NCBI RefSeq assembly: GCF_963662255.1
Contig: NC_085049.1
Coordinates: 53,305,158-53,369,157 of the forward strand
Direction of reading: 5' to 3'
DNA: 64,000 bases
Origin: Cinclus cinclus
Taxonomy: Eukaryota > Chordata > Aves > Passeriformes > Cinclidae
Shown here: positions 39,174 through 52,995 of the stretch, piece by piece
Layout of the letters: every line of letters begins with the position of its first letter
How positions within the stretch are numbered: the stretch's first letter is position 1
Translations under genes and position numbers: made by a program
Notes under the pieces: model-generated
The model's database searches: none
Told to the model about the DNA's origin: nothing
What the model saw: only the letters and a program-made list of their open reading frames with translations

Positions 39174-39279
39174 ATCCTCCGATTTTGGTGACCAAAGGCC
39201 TGGAGGATACCAGCACCTACGTGGGGGAACGAGTAGAACTGAGCTGTGAAGTGTCTGAGGATGATGCAAACGTGAAATG
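39174..39279 (+). CDS. MYBPC1: MYBPC1 exon: C3 Ig domain, first half
   Basis: Phase 1-2, 106 nt. Encodes [20 protein letters not shown] and then [20 protein letters not shown] carries the B-strand cysteine. The exon ends inside the tryptophan codon (TG|G), completed by the next exon. The donor is AATG|gtaaac, weaker than consensus. Confidence 0.97.
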
Positions 39280-39590
39280 GTAAACCACACTTTGAGCAGC
39301 TTCCATGAAAATAAAACCCAGAAGCTTTTAATCATGGGCAAAAATGTGGGCAGCTTTTCCTACACCAGTAAACCTGAAAATTGTTAAGGAAATCTCAAGA
39401 AAACTTTATTTAAATATGTAGCAACACTAAAAATACATTAATGGATTAGTTTACTTAACCTTTTCTAGTGCCTTATAGTCATGCAAAGTTTTATCTTTGG
39501 AGTTTCAGTCTGTGGAAATCTTACTTGCACAGTACTTTCTTTGGAAAAATAAAAATAAAATAATAATAAAAATTCTTTGTTTTCCTTTAG
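39280..39590. other. Intron (311 nt)
   Basis: Short intron; nothing beyond splice signals seen. Confidence 0.6.
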
Positions 39591-39757
39591 GTTTAGAAAT
39601 GGTGTAGAACTCACCAACGATCCCAAATCTCGGTATCGAATTAAGGTTGAGGGTAAAAAACACACTTTGGTTATAGAGGAAGCTGCCAAAAATGACACTG
39701 CAACTTACTCAGTAATGACAACAGGAGGGCAATCAGAAGCCAAGCTTGCAGTTGACT
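39591..39757 (+). CDS. MYBPC1: MYBPC1 exon: C3 Ig domain, second half
   Basis: Phase 2-1, 167 nt. Encodes [20 protein letters not shown] and then [36 protein letters not shown]. The F strand has NDTATYSV, so the usual F-strand cysteine is replaced, as in the mammalian protein. Acceptor tcctttag, donor ACT|gtgagt. Confidence 0.98.
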
Positions 39758-40377
39758 GTGAGTGTCATCCACCTTGCTCTTGAATTCATGTGTCACAGTG
39801 TACTGACATACAGAAATGAACAATTTCCTTGCCTTTCCCTGGGTGTTGAAAAGGAGACTTAACTTCCATACCAGTTTTTTTTGCTGTGAATCTCCAGAAT
39901 CATGACTTCCCTTTAGACACTATTTCCAGTAGCAGGCCATGAACTAGCTCTGCTTGTTAACTTTCTGTCACTCCATTAAGATGGAAAACAAAGCCATCCA
40001 TCCAAAGGTACAATAGATCAACAAAGTGAACTTTCAAGGGATGTATCTGCTTTTCTTCAGTCCTTTCAGGTTTTCACAGGAAAGCCAAACCTAAGCACAA
40101 GCACATGACTGTGTAGCCCTCTCAGTTTTGTTTGTGAAATATCTCTTTAAAGTGTTTGTGTTTTTAAACAAAATGTGTCTGATCCATCCTCTGAAGTTAT
40201 CTTGCACTATGCATAAATGTACATTTTTATTTGTAATACTCATGCTGCTCTTGACTATTTTGTACAAATTGTCTCCCTGACCAATTCATGCCGTTTTATT
40301 ATCAAGTTGGAAATTATCCCCTGTGGCTACTGAGCTCCATCATCTTTCTTTAATGTATCTGCTTCTATGTTCCTAAG
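39758..40377. other. Intron
   Basis: Nothing beyond splice signals seen. Confidence 0.5.
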
Positions 40378-40540
40378 TGAGACCACTGAAGATATCACTT
40401 GCACTAGAAGACCAGACTGTGAGGCTGGGACAGGAAATCCACTTGAAGTGTGAGATATCTGAGAATGTGGAAGGGAAATGGTATAAAAATGGGCAGCTGA
40501 TTGAAGCTAGTGACCGTGTAAAGCTTTACCACAAAGGGAG
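40378..40540 (+). CDS. MYBPC1: MYBPC1 exon: C4 Ig domain, first half
   Basis: Phase 1-2, 163 nt. Encodes [20 protein letters not shown], then [20 protein letters not shown] and [21 protein letters not shown] and GKWYKNG give the B-strand cysteine and C-strand tryptophan. Donor GGAG|gtaagc. Confidence 0.97.
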
Positions 40541-41297
40541 GTAAGCCTGTTGTGTATTGACTTGGTTTTTGGTGCAATGACACTGTGGAGACACGCTTTT
40601 ATTTGGGTTACTTTACTGAAAATTACCTGCTAATCAAGACTAACCTCTGGCCCTCAAGAACTTACTTATTTCTGTCATTTTAAAATCCATGTCTCTTTTC
40701 TTCCTTTAATCTTGTGTATTTTGGTTGTGGAAGACAATAACCAAATCCTCAATCCACCTAAGTTCAAGCTATTAATTTTATTGCCATTGCCGTTGCTGTT
40801 GGTATGGGATTTTAAGCAGAAAAATAAAAGTATTATCAGACACTCTTAAAAATATATAGCTCTTTTTCTCCTTTTTTTTCTATGCCTCTTTTTCTCATAG
40901 CTCTTGTTTGTATCAGCTCACAAAGATGGTCCAACAAAAGACAGAATATTGCCACAATGGGATCACCTACAGATTTTTTCTTGAATAACCAAATTGCAGT
41001 TGATTGGCAGCAGTATAGAATCCCCATGTAAAAGAGATTACACTCCTAAACCATTCTTATTCTGTGTTCAAACAAATAATATTAAAATTTGCCATATTAT
41101 TTGGCGGGTGTCTTAATAATATTTTGCACAAAGCACACAGCATTTAATCACCTAAAATACCACTAGGCAACCAGCAAAGTTTGCTAATATTGCAGTCACT
41201 AATATTACACACTTAGACAGATCTAAAATTTTTCCTTTTATCTTCAAGCAGTATTCAAAAATTATTTACTTTAATTTATTTTTCAATTCTTTTACAG
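40541..41297. other. Intron
   Basis: AT-rich; nothing beyond splice signals seen. Confidence 0.5.
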
Positions 41298-41404
41298 AAT
41301 CCACAGATTTGTTATACCAGTTTCTGCTGTGGACGATGAGGGTGAATACATGTTTGTGCCAGATGCCTACAACATTAATATTCCATGCAAAGTACATATC
41401 GTGG
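41298..41404 (+). CDS. MYBPC1: MYBPC1 exon: C4 Ig domain, second half
   Basis: Phase 2-1, 107 nt. Encodes RIHRFVIPVSAVDDEGEYMF and then VPDAYNINIPCKVHIV. DDEGEYMFVPDAYN is the F-G region. Acceptor ttttacag, donor GTGG|gtaagt. Confidence 0.97.
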
Positions 41405-42633
41405 GTAAGTGTACTGCACAGTGACCTGCATACAACATCTTTCTGTGACCTTTGGGAATTAAAAGAAGCCTGAAATACCCCTGATTTACAACCACTTTGT
41501 ATCCTCTCAGCAGACATCCACCAGAGAGCACAGACCTGCAGCTCTGGCAAATTCCAGTTGAGCTGCTGGGCGAGTTCTCTGCCTGTGCTCAGGACCTGCT
41601 CGTAGTTTATGTGCTGGGGGGAGCTCCTGGGGGAGGCTTCTTGAGGCTGAGCTTCTGAACCTAAACCACTATGAAGAGTTTGTGCAAAACACCTCCTACT
41701 ATCCACTGCTCAGATACACACTGCGATCTTTAAGAACTGTCTTGCAAACATTGCAAAATGTGATATAATTTGATAAGAGTGTAGTGGAATCAGCATGTAT
41801 TTACCTATTCACTAAAAACATTAAGTGCTGTCTGGAGGCTAAAATTGTTCTGCCCAGTTCTGATTCATTCAGCAAAGTAGAAGGTTAGTTAGGGATCCCA
41901 GTCCTTCAAACAAAAATAAACATTGACTATTCCCACTTCTAACTGCAACTGTAACTTGGAAGTCAAAAGGAGAGCAATATAAATTACCAAAATTTTAGAA
42001 AACATGTTTTTTAATTGAACCTGAGATATGTGGGACATCTGTATTAGAAAAAGTGTTGGTGAGATATAGGGAGAATGAAGAGGGAAATAGTACTAGAGGG
42101 GGATGACCACTGTTATATTTCTAATATGTTAAAAAAAAAGTTGCAAGAGGATATTATTCAGTTGTTCTTCATACACACAGTGTATAATAAAAGTCATAAT
42201 TTTGTTTTCAGAAAAGGATTTGGGTTAATAAATTTTTAAACTGCAAGGACAGTTAAGGCTGAAGCATGGTTAAATGTGCCATAAAAAAAGCCCTGAAACA
42301 ACTGCAATTCTCAAGAACCACTTAGAGGGAAATGCTCTCAGAAGTTACCTGAATATATCCTGCATCAGGGAAACAGCTGTGGGGTTTTCTCATATGGTCT
42401 TATTATTCAAAAATGTCTATTGTGCCATGATTTCTTTTTCATCAGGCAACTATTTTATTAAATAGAGTTTTCTTCACAAGATTTCTTTGAAACATAATTC
42501 AATTGCTTAAAAATACCAAGAATATGAATAAAACAGAGAGCATGTTTCTCTGTGTTGCAGACCTGTGTCAGGTATCTAAACTCTCAGAGCAGCAGCTACA
42601 TATCAAACTTGGACATTCTCTCTCATTTTTCAG
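41405..42633. other. Intron (1.2 kb)
   Basis: A GC-richer patch lies at about 41500-41660, and an acceptor-like tgttgcag lies at 42560. Neither forms a usable exon. Confidence 0.5.
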
Positions 42634-42767
42634 ATCCTCCTAAACTTCACCTAGATGGTCTTGGGGAAAATAACACTGTGACAGTGGTGGCAGGAAACAA
42701 ACTACGACTTGAGATCCCCATCACTGGTGAACCAACTCCAAAAGTCTTTTGGAGTAGAGGGGACAAG
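42634..42767 (+). CDS. MYBPC1: MYBPC1 exon: C5 Ig domain, first half
   Basis: Phase 1-0, 134 nt. Encodes [20 protein letters not shown], then [20 protein letters not shown] and [19 protein letters not shown] is the C5 core. The long insertion known from cardiac MyBP-C C5 is absent, as expected for a skeletal form. Donor AAG|gtacat. Confidence 0.98.
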
Positions 42768-43921
42768 GTACATTGTCTTTGTAAATGTTTCTTTAGCTTA
42801 ACAAGGAGCCATTTCCTTTAAAAAATGATCTTTAGCCTTTTAAAGATTAAAATAAATGGATTTTAATGGCAGAAAATCAGAGCGAATTACCCTCTAATTT
42901 AAAATGCTCCTTGTTCAAATAAGAAGGGTAAAACAGATAATTATTATTTAGTACTTTTTGGGTCTTTTTAAGGAAAGGCAGAAATTAATGAGGAAAAATA
43001 TATGGGTTTGCTATAAAAACAATAGTAGAGGAGAAGACTGTATGGGATGCAGAAGAAAACTCATGAAAATTTACCAAATGGCTACTTCTTTTGTACATGT
43101 AATGGCCAGAATGGCTGCCGGGTTTTGGCAGGAAGCCATGATGTGGTCTGGTTTTAGAAAATGAATGATAAAGTCTAATGGAGTGCAGCCCTCAAATGAA
43201 ACAATAGATTGGGCAACTGGGGTCTTGCATCTGGTATCTTAATGCAAAACTTTTGCTTACATCAATCCCTGGCTGTGAATATACCAAAATAGTTGCTTTT
43301 CACATTTAAATTTTTGTTGTGCAATGTAGAAGCTGGGATGTGTTGTCACTGCTGCATTCATCAGACCTATCTGGTCAAATGTGTGACCACTATTTTTCAA
43401 ATATTAATTATAATGTCATCACTGTGGTCCCATCCAAACAGGGAATTATTCCAGGAGAGCTCCTACTCCAAAATATGTGACAGCAACTGAAATCTGTGAG
43501 GAGAAACTACTGACCATTACAATCACTCTGACCTTTAAAGTGAATGACTTAAAATTTTATCTACCTTTTGGAAGAATCCTTTCTTCTTTTTCCATCAAAT
43601 TAATGATATGTGTTGTTTAAAAAAGTGTGCTCTTGCTCACAGGAGAAACCTGTGCCTCATCCTTTGTGATGCAATGGCTTAACTGAGTAATAAACCATAA
43701 CCATTAGTTATTACATGTACAGTAGCCATTACTTATTTTAGTTATTTGTCATTTTTCCCATTATTAGGTGACTAAAATGCTGAGGTTTGGTGTGGATTTT
43801 CTTAGTTGCTTTAATATTTTTGTTGAAGTGGCCTGTGCTACTTTCAGATTTTGATTTTTGAGTATTTCGATTCTCAAATCCAGAAAATATGACTTTTCCC
43901 TCTGCTCACTGTGGTTCCTAG
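42768..43921. other. Intron
   Basis: AT-rich; nothing beyond splice signals seen. Confidence 0.5.
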
Positions 43922-44078
43922 ATGGTCACGGACAGTGGAAGGATACGGGCAGAAACATACCCAGACAGCAGCTGCCTGGTCATTGATGCAGCTGAGAGGG
44001 ACGATTCAGGTCCTTTCAGAATCACTTTAAAGAATGAGGCTGGAGAGGACACGGCTCTAATCAACATTAAAGTGGTTG
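43922..44078 (+). CDS. MYBPC1: MYBPC1 exon: C5 Ig domain, second half
   Basis: Phase 0-1, 157 nt. Encodes [20 protein letters not shown], then [20 protein letters not shown] and [29 protein letters not shown] is the Ig E-F-G signature. Its first codon happens to be ATG, but it is internal. Acceptor gttcctag, donor GTTG|gtaagt. Confidence 0.98.
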
Positions 44079-44611
44079 GTAAGTCATGTGAAGCAGTGTC
44101 CATGAGCCATGTCATCACTGTGGTAGAGTCTCAGGAAACTTCCATTTCCCTACTTGTCCCCATTGCCAGGCAATTGAGAATTGAGATGCAAGGCTACTAA
44201 GGCTGGGTGTTGCTGAAGGGAGTAGGAGCTTGGATGGGATTCAAGTGGGAGTTAATTATCATTGCTGCCAGGGGCCAAACTTCTCTGGTTGCCTCAGGCT
44301 GCCCCCATCACTCCTGTTCTCCACTCTCCCTGTGGCTGTGGGCTCTGTCTTGGCACATGCCCGAGACAGCCTCTCAAGTGTCTCGGCTGTGCAGAAGACC
44401 TTGGCATCCATCCACTCCTAACCACCAGCCAGGATCCACTAACTTTCTTTCTCTCTCTCCCTCTCTCTCTCTCTCTCCCCATTAGGAACTCCTGTTGCAC
44501 CTCAAAAACTATTTTGATTTGTTTCTTATTTGACATTTTTAAGTTCAACTTATGCGAAAAGAATGAAGTTTTGTTGTTTTTTTTAAATAATATTTACTTT
44601 GTTTACAACAG
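44079..44611. other. Intron with CU tract and decoy acceptor
   Basis: Contains a 38-nt CU tract (44443-44480) followed by ccccattag at 44477-44485, a very good-looking acceptor. Reading on from it in phase 1 meets a TGA within 35 bases and no good donor follows. Confidence 0.6.
44443..44480 (+). repeat. (CT)n pyrimidine tract
   Basis: Thirty-eight pyrimidines, mostly alternating C and T. Confidence 0.95.
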
Positions 44612-44716
44612 ATGTCCCTGATCCTCCTCAGGCACCAAATGTGACTGAGGTGGGTGAAGACTGGTGTATTATGACCTGGGAACCTCCAGCAAATGATGGT
44701 GGATCACCCATTTTAG
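44612..44716 (+). CDS. MYBPC1: MYBPC1 exon: C6 FnIII domain, first half
   Basis: Phase 1-1, 105 nt. Encodes [20 protein letters not shown] and then [22 protein letters not shown] opens the FnIII domain and W-PP--DGGSPI is its B-C signature. Acceptor acaacag, donor TTAG|gtactt, followed at once by a T12 run. Confidence 0.98.
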
Positions 44717-46188
<1,472 letters not shown>

Positions 46189-46323
46189 CTGTTACCAGCC
46201 CCCCAACTCTGCTGGCAGTGGACAGTGTGACAGACACCTCGGTGACAATGAAGTGGAGGCCACCAGACCAGATTGGGGCGGCAGGGCTGGACGGCTACGT
46301 GGTGGAATACTGCTTTGAAGGAA
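46189..46323 (+). CDS. MYBPC1: MYBPC1 exon: C7 FnIII domain, first half
   Basis: Phase 1-1, 135 nt. Encodes [20 protein letters not shown], then [20 protein letters not shown] and [18 protein letters not shown] is typical of C7. Donor GGAA|gtaagt. The next coding part is either the 42-nt cassette or directly the second half of C7. Confidence 0.98.
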
Positions 46324-48180
46324 GTAAGTGACAATGCCCGGGGTACCCAACCCGCAGACAAAGTGGGTGAGACTTTCTCCATTTTTTCTCTACAGGTATC
46401 AGGTGCTCTGGCTGTCAGGCAGAAACTAATCAGGCAGAAAACCTCAAGGAGCAGGGTTTTGTTCAGGCTTCACTTGGTTTGTATTCCAGATGCCACCCAC
46501 TGACGGTGGTTCCCACGTATCTTACACTTGATTTGAAATCCAAATCAAAAACCATATAATCTGTTGTAGTCTACCTAAAGTGCTAATAACCATCCTCTTT
46601 TAGATATTAAGTGAGTGTCAGGGCAGTGAAGAGTTCATTGGTGGATGAAGATGTAGGAAGTAATGAACAGCTACAAGTGTGGTCCAAAATATGTTCAGGT
46701 TGGCTGGGTTTTAGGGATAGGAGGTCCTCAGTGGGGTAATCCCTGCTGACATCTTACTAACTGGCTAATTCAAGTGCCAGCTGCCAACACTGAGTACAGC
46801 CTCTCCAACAGTTCCTGTAGAAGTCATCTAGGCTGCAAAGTCCACCTCTAGATATTTAATTTCTCCAACATTTCAGTGTAGTAATGGGGCTCTTTAACTA
46901 CATCCATCTAAGACAAAAATAGATTAGAACTGAAGGAGGAAGAATGAGATTGAATTAACTTTTGAGAGTAAAATTGGAAGGAACAGGGAAATATAAATTT
47001 TATCTTACAACTAAGAGTCTTTGGTGATCAAGCAGCAGAAAAAAGGAAAAATCCACCAGCACCAGGGTAAGTATCAAATATGCCTCTGCGGACCAACAGC
47101 AGCAACTGCATCAGTGTTGTGGCTGTAGACGAAGGGGACACAGTTATCTTCAGCTCCACTGCTGTTGCTCTTAACTGTGCTGTAATCCAGCGATGGGTTG
47201 AACACTTTGTTTCCACGAAGGCATTTATTTCAATGAAAGCTTTTCATGAACACAGTCCATAGTCTGGAGACAAAAGGTGGAGGGAAGAACCTGTCATTCA
47301 CGCTGTCACATGTTTCAGATTCAGGCAATCCAGGAAAACAGTAGGTCATAAATGTGGCCAGGTGCCACATCATCAGAGCACTCAGCTCCCTCTCAGGTGA
47401 GTGGGAGAGGGTGTGAAGAAGAACCACTGGCTTTTCTCAGGAGCACTCAGCATCTTGTAGTATTGAGATGAATATCTTTAAGGAGCAGGACTGCAAGAAG
47501 CTCAGAGACCCGGAGAAGAATACCTGAAGGCAGACACAGCTGGAATGGTAGGAAGGGTTTTCCTTGTATATTGGGAGGGAGCAGCGGGAACAGCTCAGAA
47601 TGAGTAAGCATGCAGTCTTCCATCAAGACACAGTGTTCTTACTTTGTTTCCACTGCACAGGCCAGGTGTAAGGGAAGATTAAAGGGACTGTCAATGTGAG
47701 GACTTCCATGTATGCTGTATATTGCACTTTGTTTAGCACTGGGCAGTATGGCAGGGAAAATTCAAAGTGCTTGACATTACATTATGTGATGTCCAAATTA
47801 GGTGACAAGAGAGGATGAGAAATAGAGACAGGTTAATTCAAAGTATGGCTTTGAAAAGGAATCTTCTAAATCTGTCTTTAAAGGGCTATTCAACAGAAGA
47901 ACATTGTATACCTGTTAAATGGAACAAATTCTTTACTTTTTTTTTCCAGATAGGTTTTAAACATATGAAGATACAACAAAATGGCAGCCAAGTCTGTCAT
48001 TTTACTGTTACCCACCTCAGTTAAAATACAATGGGTACAATGTATTTTACATAGTTTGGAGTGTTTATGTATATCTATATATGCCTCCTATATATGCATA
48101 TACATCTATATATACACAATTGACATTATGTATATATGTTATGAAAATGCTTAGGAAGAAGCAGGATAAATAGAAGATGC

Positions 48181-48219
48181 CAATTTTAAAATGTCAATTT
48201 TAAAATACCAATTTTAAAA
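48181..48219. repeat. Three tandem copies, 14-bp period
   Basis: caattttaaaa begins at 48181, 48195 and 48209. Confidence 0.9.
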
Positions 48220-48789
48220 GTCGTGTTGTTGGATTATTCATATTTTTCTCTCTCTTCAGTTGTTTTTCTCCTTTCTTGCAATATCTTAGTGCCTTTTTTT
48301 CTCAGCCCTTTCAGTGCCTGTTCTGCCTCAAACTAATTTTTTCTGTAATGTTTAATAACTCTTTTTAATTTCAAGATAATTTTTATGACTGTCTATTTTC
48401 ATTCTGCTGCTTTTTTCTCTTAGTTATCTGTTTGTAAACTCATCTGTATTTACATTCTCCATTCTTTCATTGTGGTCACTGAAGTAGTTTTCAAGAGGGC
48501 TTTTTAGAGTCTTCCTTAACATAGCAATCATTAGGAGAAACCACAAGCTGACAATAGGAAAAAAAAATATATAAAGATAATTTAGAAGAATAATGTATCA
48601 TAAACACTGGTTTTGCTTTGCAAAACTGGTATTTTCCTCTAGCTGGAACTACATAACTTGATCAACGTGGTGGATTCTAGGAGTCCTTAACTGTGTGCCA
48701 CTCTGTGCGTGTTGCTGAACTGGAGTCTCAACATGAGTATGCTGATCCAGCAATGCATAGGTGTGAATGACATGAATATAGAATTTATA

Positions 48790-48821
48790 TAGAGAGAGAG
48801 AATGAGAGAGAGAGAGAGAGG
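48790..48821 (+). repeat. (GA)n microsatellite
   Basis: AG repeats interrupted once by AATG. Confidence 0.95.
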
Positions 48822-49732
48822 CAGAACTCTCCAGGCCTAGTTTACAATACCCAACTCCAGCCCTCGTGCTGTGGAGTAGACCAAACCCTGCTGGCACTGG
48901 AGAAGTCAGTCACTAATAAACTGTGCTGCTGACTGGTTCCTGTGGGGCATTTTGAGGGCAGCCAGGGGAGTACAGCCCGAGTGTTCCCCATGACAATTTG
49001 TTTATCTGCTTGTAACAGGCTGTTCTACCTGCAGATCATCTGTTTTTATAGCCAGTAAATAAGTACTTCAGAGAGTTTCTGTTGGCTGAGATCTTTGCCA
49101 GTGTACTCATCCAGGACAATATAAAGATACTAGAATAGTATTTTTTTTTATCCCCAAAATAGCCAGCTCCAGGATTACAGGAAATCCAAGGCAGTGATAA
49201 CGTCTTTCAGGAAATAAAGCCTTAGAGTTTACATCGTATTTGTCTTCATCCATGGCTTTGGTCTTCTTTAATCTTCTATCTGTGTTACCTTCAGCTTCTG
49301 TCTCTCTTATTCAGAATCTATCTCTGATCTTTTTATCTCTTCTACGATGTGTTTTCTTCTCCTTCTACACTTTCTTTCATCATCATTTTGTTTCATTTCT
49401 CTCTTCCAAGTGTTCCTTTTGTCTCTTTCATATTTCTAGGGCTATTCTGGGGCCCAAAGAACTCATACAACTTTACATCTTCCTCTTCTTTCATCCTTTA
49501 TCTTTCCTGTGGGCATCACATGTAACTGTTCTGTGATCTAGATGCCCTCTTTCCATCTCTTTTCTCCCTGCATTCTCCCTAAATATGGGCTCTCTGAATC
49601 TGTAAAGCCCAGCATCTATCTTTGCATACATACTAACAGGAATTGCTAACCACTGACAAAATGCTCCATCTGTGTGAAAGTGGGTGTCTCTGATTAATTT
49701 TAAAGATGGATTCTCTCAAGGTCTATCAACAG

Positions 49733-49774
49733 ATCTGTCTGAGGAATTGGGGGAGCCACCTTTTAACCTGGAAG
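49733..49774 (+). CDS. MYBPC1: MYBPC1 C7 cassette exon (42 nt, alternative)
   Basis: Phase 1-1, acceptor tcaacag (poor pyrimidine tract), donor GAAG|gtacag. Between FEG and the next exon it reads NLSEELGEPPFNLE, and the junction codon becomes alanine instead of threonine before DEWIVAN. Human MYBPC1 has, as I remember it, an alternative insert at exactly this point ending SDENGEAAYDLPA before EDWIVAN. The two align well (S-acidic-E-x-G-E-x-x-aromatic-x-L-x-A), though this one is shorter. Skipping joins A|CC and gives FEGTDEW. The poor acceptor suits an optional exon. Confidence 0.65.
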
Positions 49775-50862
49775 GTACAGTATTCCAAGAAGGATATAAG
49801 TCTTCTTTAATGAAAGAAAACTCTCTTCATAAAAGTAAAGATAAATTCCTGATACTGAATTTTAGGGGCAACAGGGTACAGGATTTTCTGTAGTATAGCT
49901 GTAAGGGGAGGGGGAGATACTTGGGAAACAATCACTGATAGGAATGCTAGAAGCTTGAAGGAAGACTTCATTCCTAAAAGCAAGACACTCAGTTATGAAA
50001 ATGTATCACAGCACTATGCTCTAGTTCTGCAGGGCTCTCCAATTCATAACAGTTCTCATCTTCTGTGCCCATTTTATAGTGCTAGCTTTACATGATGTGG
50101 GAAATATTGATCCTGACTTGCTAGTTCATAAATCTGGCTCCTGTGCCCAGGTGCCAGCAGTGTTAGGGCAGTCTGTGCTGCGAGGACAGGGTGGATAAGA
50201 AAGTATGGTTTGTAATTGCAGCTGTTCTGAAAGACTATGCTGTTATGATCACTCCATGAATTTTGTGTGACCACCTGTGGATAGGATTAAAAATCTGAGA
50301 ATGCCGTAATTATGTGAATAATTCTGACACAGCCTTCCTTTTTTTAAAGGCATGAGGAGAGATGGCATCTCACTGTTATGTGTAAATATTCTGTGTTTCT
50401 CTTATTTCTCAGTTATACTTTCAAGGGTACTCAGTACTGGTTGAAATTAATGGAAAAACCCATTTCTCTTCAAGGAAGCTGTTAAAACAATGATGAGTGC
50501 TTTGGGCAACATATTCATTGTCCCCCGTGTTTTATTCTAGCTGAATTTTAAAAATTTTGCCAGATTTCTTTCTGGTACACTTAAATTGTATACATATTCT
50601 AATAACATTTGTATAATTATATAAAATATATGAGTATATGAATATACAGTATACAGTCAGTAGAAAACCTTTAGGGTTGGAAACATTCTTTCTATGTATG
50701 AAAGTGGATCTACATTGTTACAGCATAATTAGAAGAACAAAATAGAAATTAGAATCTAACAAATCTATTACTGTTCTGTAATTTTCCTCATCTATGCTGT
50801 GGATATATTTATAATTCCCTATTCTTTGGATTTGTCCTCCTCCCCTCACCTCCCTAAACCAG
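49775..50862. other. Intron downstream of the C7 cassette
   Basis: AT-rich; nothing beyond splice signals seen. Confidence 0.5.
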
Positions 50863-51030
50863 CCGATGAATGGATCGTGGCTAACCCAGAGCTGACAGAC
50901 AAAACGAAGTTTACCATTAATGGCCTTCCAACTGGCTCGAAAATCCTTGTGAGAGTAAAAGCTGTGAATGCTGCTGGTGAAAGTGAGCCCAAGTACCACC
51001 CACAGCCTATCTTAGTCAAGGAAGTGATAG
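50863..51030 (+). CDS. MYBPC1: MYBPC1 exon: C7 FnIII domain, second half
   Basis: Phase 1-1, 168 nt. Encodes [20 protein letters not shown], then [20 protein letters not shown] and [21 protein letters not shown] and [10 protein letters not shown] are the FnIII E and F strands. The acceptor (cctaaaccag) follows a long C/T tract; donor ATAG|gtaaga. Confidence 0.98.
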
Positions 51031-51659
<629 letters not shown>

Positions 51660-52952
51660 TGATACTGCTGCTTTCTAACTGACTTTTCTCTGTACCTTTG
51701 GCCCATGAGCTAACTTAGGCACCTGTGGAAGCACTCTGAAGTACAGAGATGCTTGAAAATTTTTGGTTCACTGTTTCAAACAAATGATGTTCAGCCAAGT
51801 AATGAATTGGGTAACTCAGACAGACTGATGGGTCATCTGTCATCCAAAGGACACTTAGAAATCTTCACAGTAGATATTGCACGTGAGCTAATTGCTAGAA
51901 CAATGCAAAAGGGTTGCACTGGAAGCAGTTTAATATGTTCATCAAGAGTGGAACAGCAGCATTTAATAACTTCCTTGTCATGAGAGAGGAAAAGGGAGGG
52001 GGAGAGCAGGCAGACTGCAACTGTTAAATCCTTGAGATCTCAACTGTAATATGATTATTTCTAAAATATGTAGCATGTTTTCCCACAGCACCGTGCTAGC
52101 ATTCATTCCCATATCTTTTAAACAGCACCTGCCTTTCTCTTTGCAGGGTCCTTCTTATGAATAAAAGAATGATGGCAGAATTAATTTCTATTTCATGTCT
52201 GCACCTTTTAAGATATTGGGTGGGCATAACTCAGCTTCACAAAACCTGTTAAAAGTCTCATAAAAGCTTGATCAGCAATACACTGCAGGATATATTTCTC
52301 TTGAGAAATTAAAGGAATATTCTATGGTTATTCCTAAAGATAAGGTGTTCAAAATGGTGTGAGATTACCTTTTTCAGACAGCATCTGCAAGCTGTTTGCC
52401 TGTGGAAGGTAAATCCCATGGCATAGCAGGTGAAATTCTCTCTGAGTACTTATATTGGGCACTTAGACACACAAAAAATGACACGTGAAAGAGATTAATC
52501 TGGCCTTCCTAACAGCTACTACAACTTCCTTTGCAATGAAAGAAGAGAGTTTAGGATCCCTGCAGGCTGAATATACTACTTTCCTCTTTCACTGGCAGTG
52601 TGGAGACTGTAAGCATTTCCAGAGATTGAAATACTTTGTTCTATGGTTTCTGTGGTTTATTTCTTCTTTTAGAAAACTGGAAATTATTTATTAAAATTAG
52701 CCAGAAAGATAATTGTCCAATATGGCCAGAATTGCAAATATTTTCAGTCTCCTGGGCAAAAAATAAATAATAAAAAGAAAATAAATTCATATTTTCAGTG
52801 AATTGGTGTGATTGCATCTCTAAATGGTGTATGCTTTTTAAAAATAATTATTTTTCTTTCTAGGTAGTTTTAATTTTCTGTTTGGGAAAAACGGGAAATA
52901 AACCTGTTTCCACCTCTTCCCTTTTCTCTCAAAAATAAAAAAAAAAGAAAAT

Positions 52953-52995
52953 AAAAAAGAAAAGAAAAAAAAGAAAAAAAGAAAAAAAGAAAAAA
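52953..52995 (+). repeat. A/G-only purine tract before the C8 second acceptor
   Basis: Forty-three uninterrupted purines, extended upstream to about 52926 with two T. It leaves only about 20 bases of ordinary sequence before the 3' splice site at 53016. Confidence 0.95.

Larger units (their letters stand above)
46324..49732. other. Intron upstream of the C7 cassette (3.4 kb)
   Basis: Contains a triple 14-bp repeat at 48181-48219, a (GA)n tract at 48790-48821, AT-rich tatata runs near 48065-48140, and a minus-strand stretch at about 47074-47622 that is open except for two TGA. Also a possible but unconvincing exon-like stretch at 47038-47067. Confidence 0.5.

Noticed and set aside
41266..41706. 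146-codon minus-strand open frame
   Set aside because: It overlaps the C4 exon in antisense, resembles no known protein and is most likely a shadow.
42561..42571. Acceptor/donor pair enclosing 11 nt (acctgtgtcag)
   Set aside because: The length would shift the frame, and the adjacent exon is complete without it.
47038..47067. Possible C7 cassette exon reading TEKRKNPPAPA
   Set aside because: Fits the phase only by using CAG|ggtaag rather than the stronger CAGG|gtaagt; there is no pyrimidine tract, and the exon at 49733 matches the known insert better.
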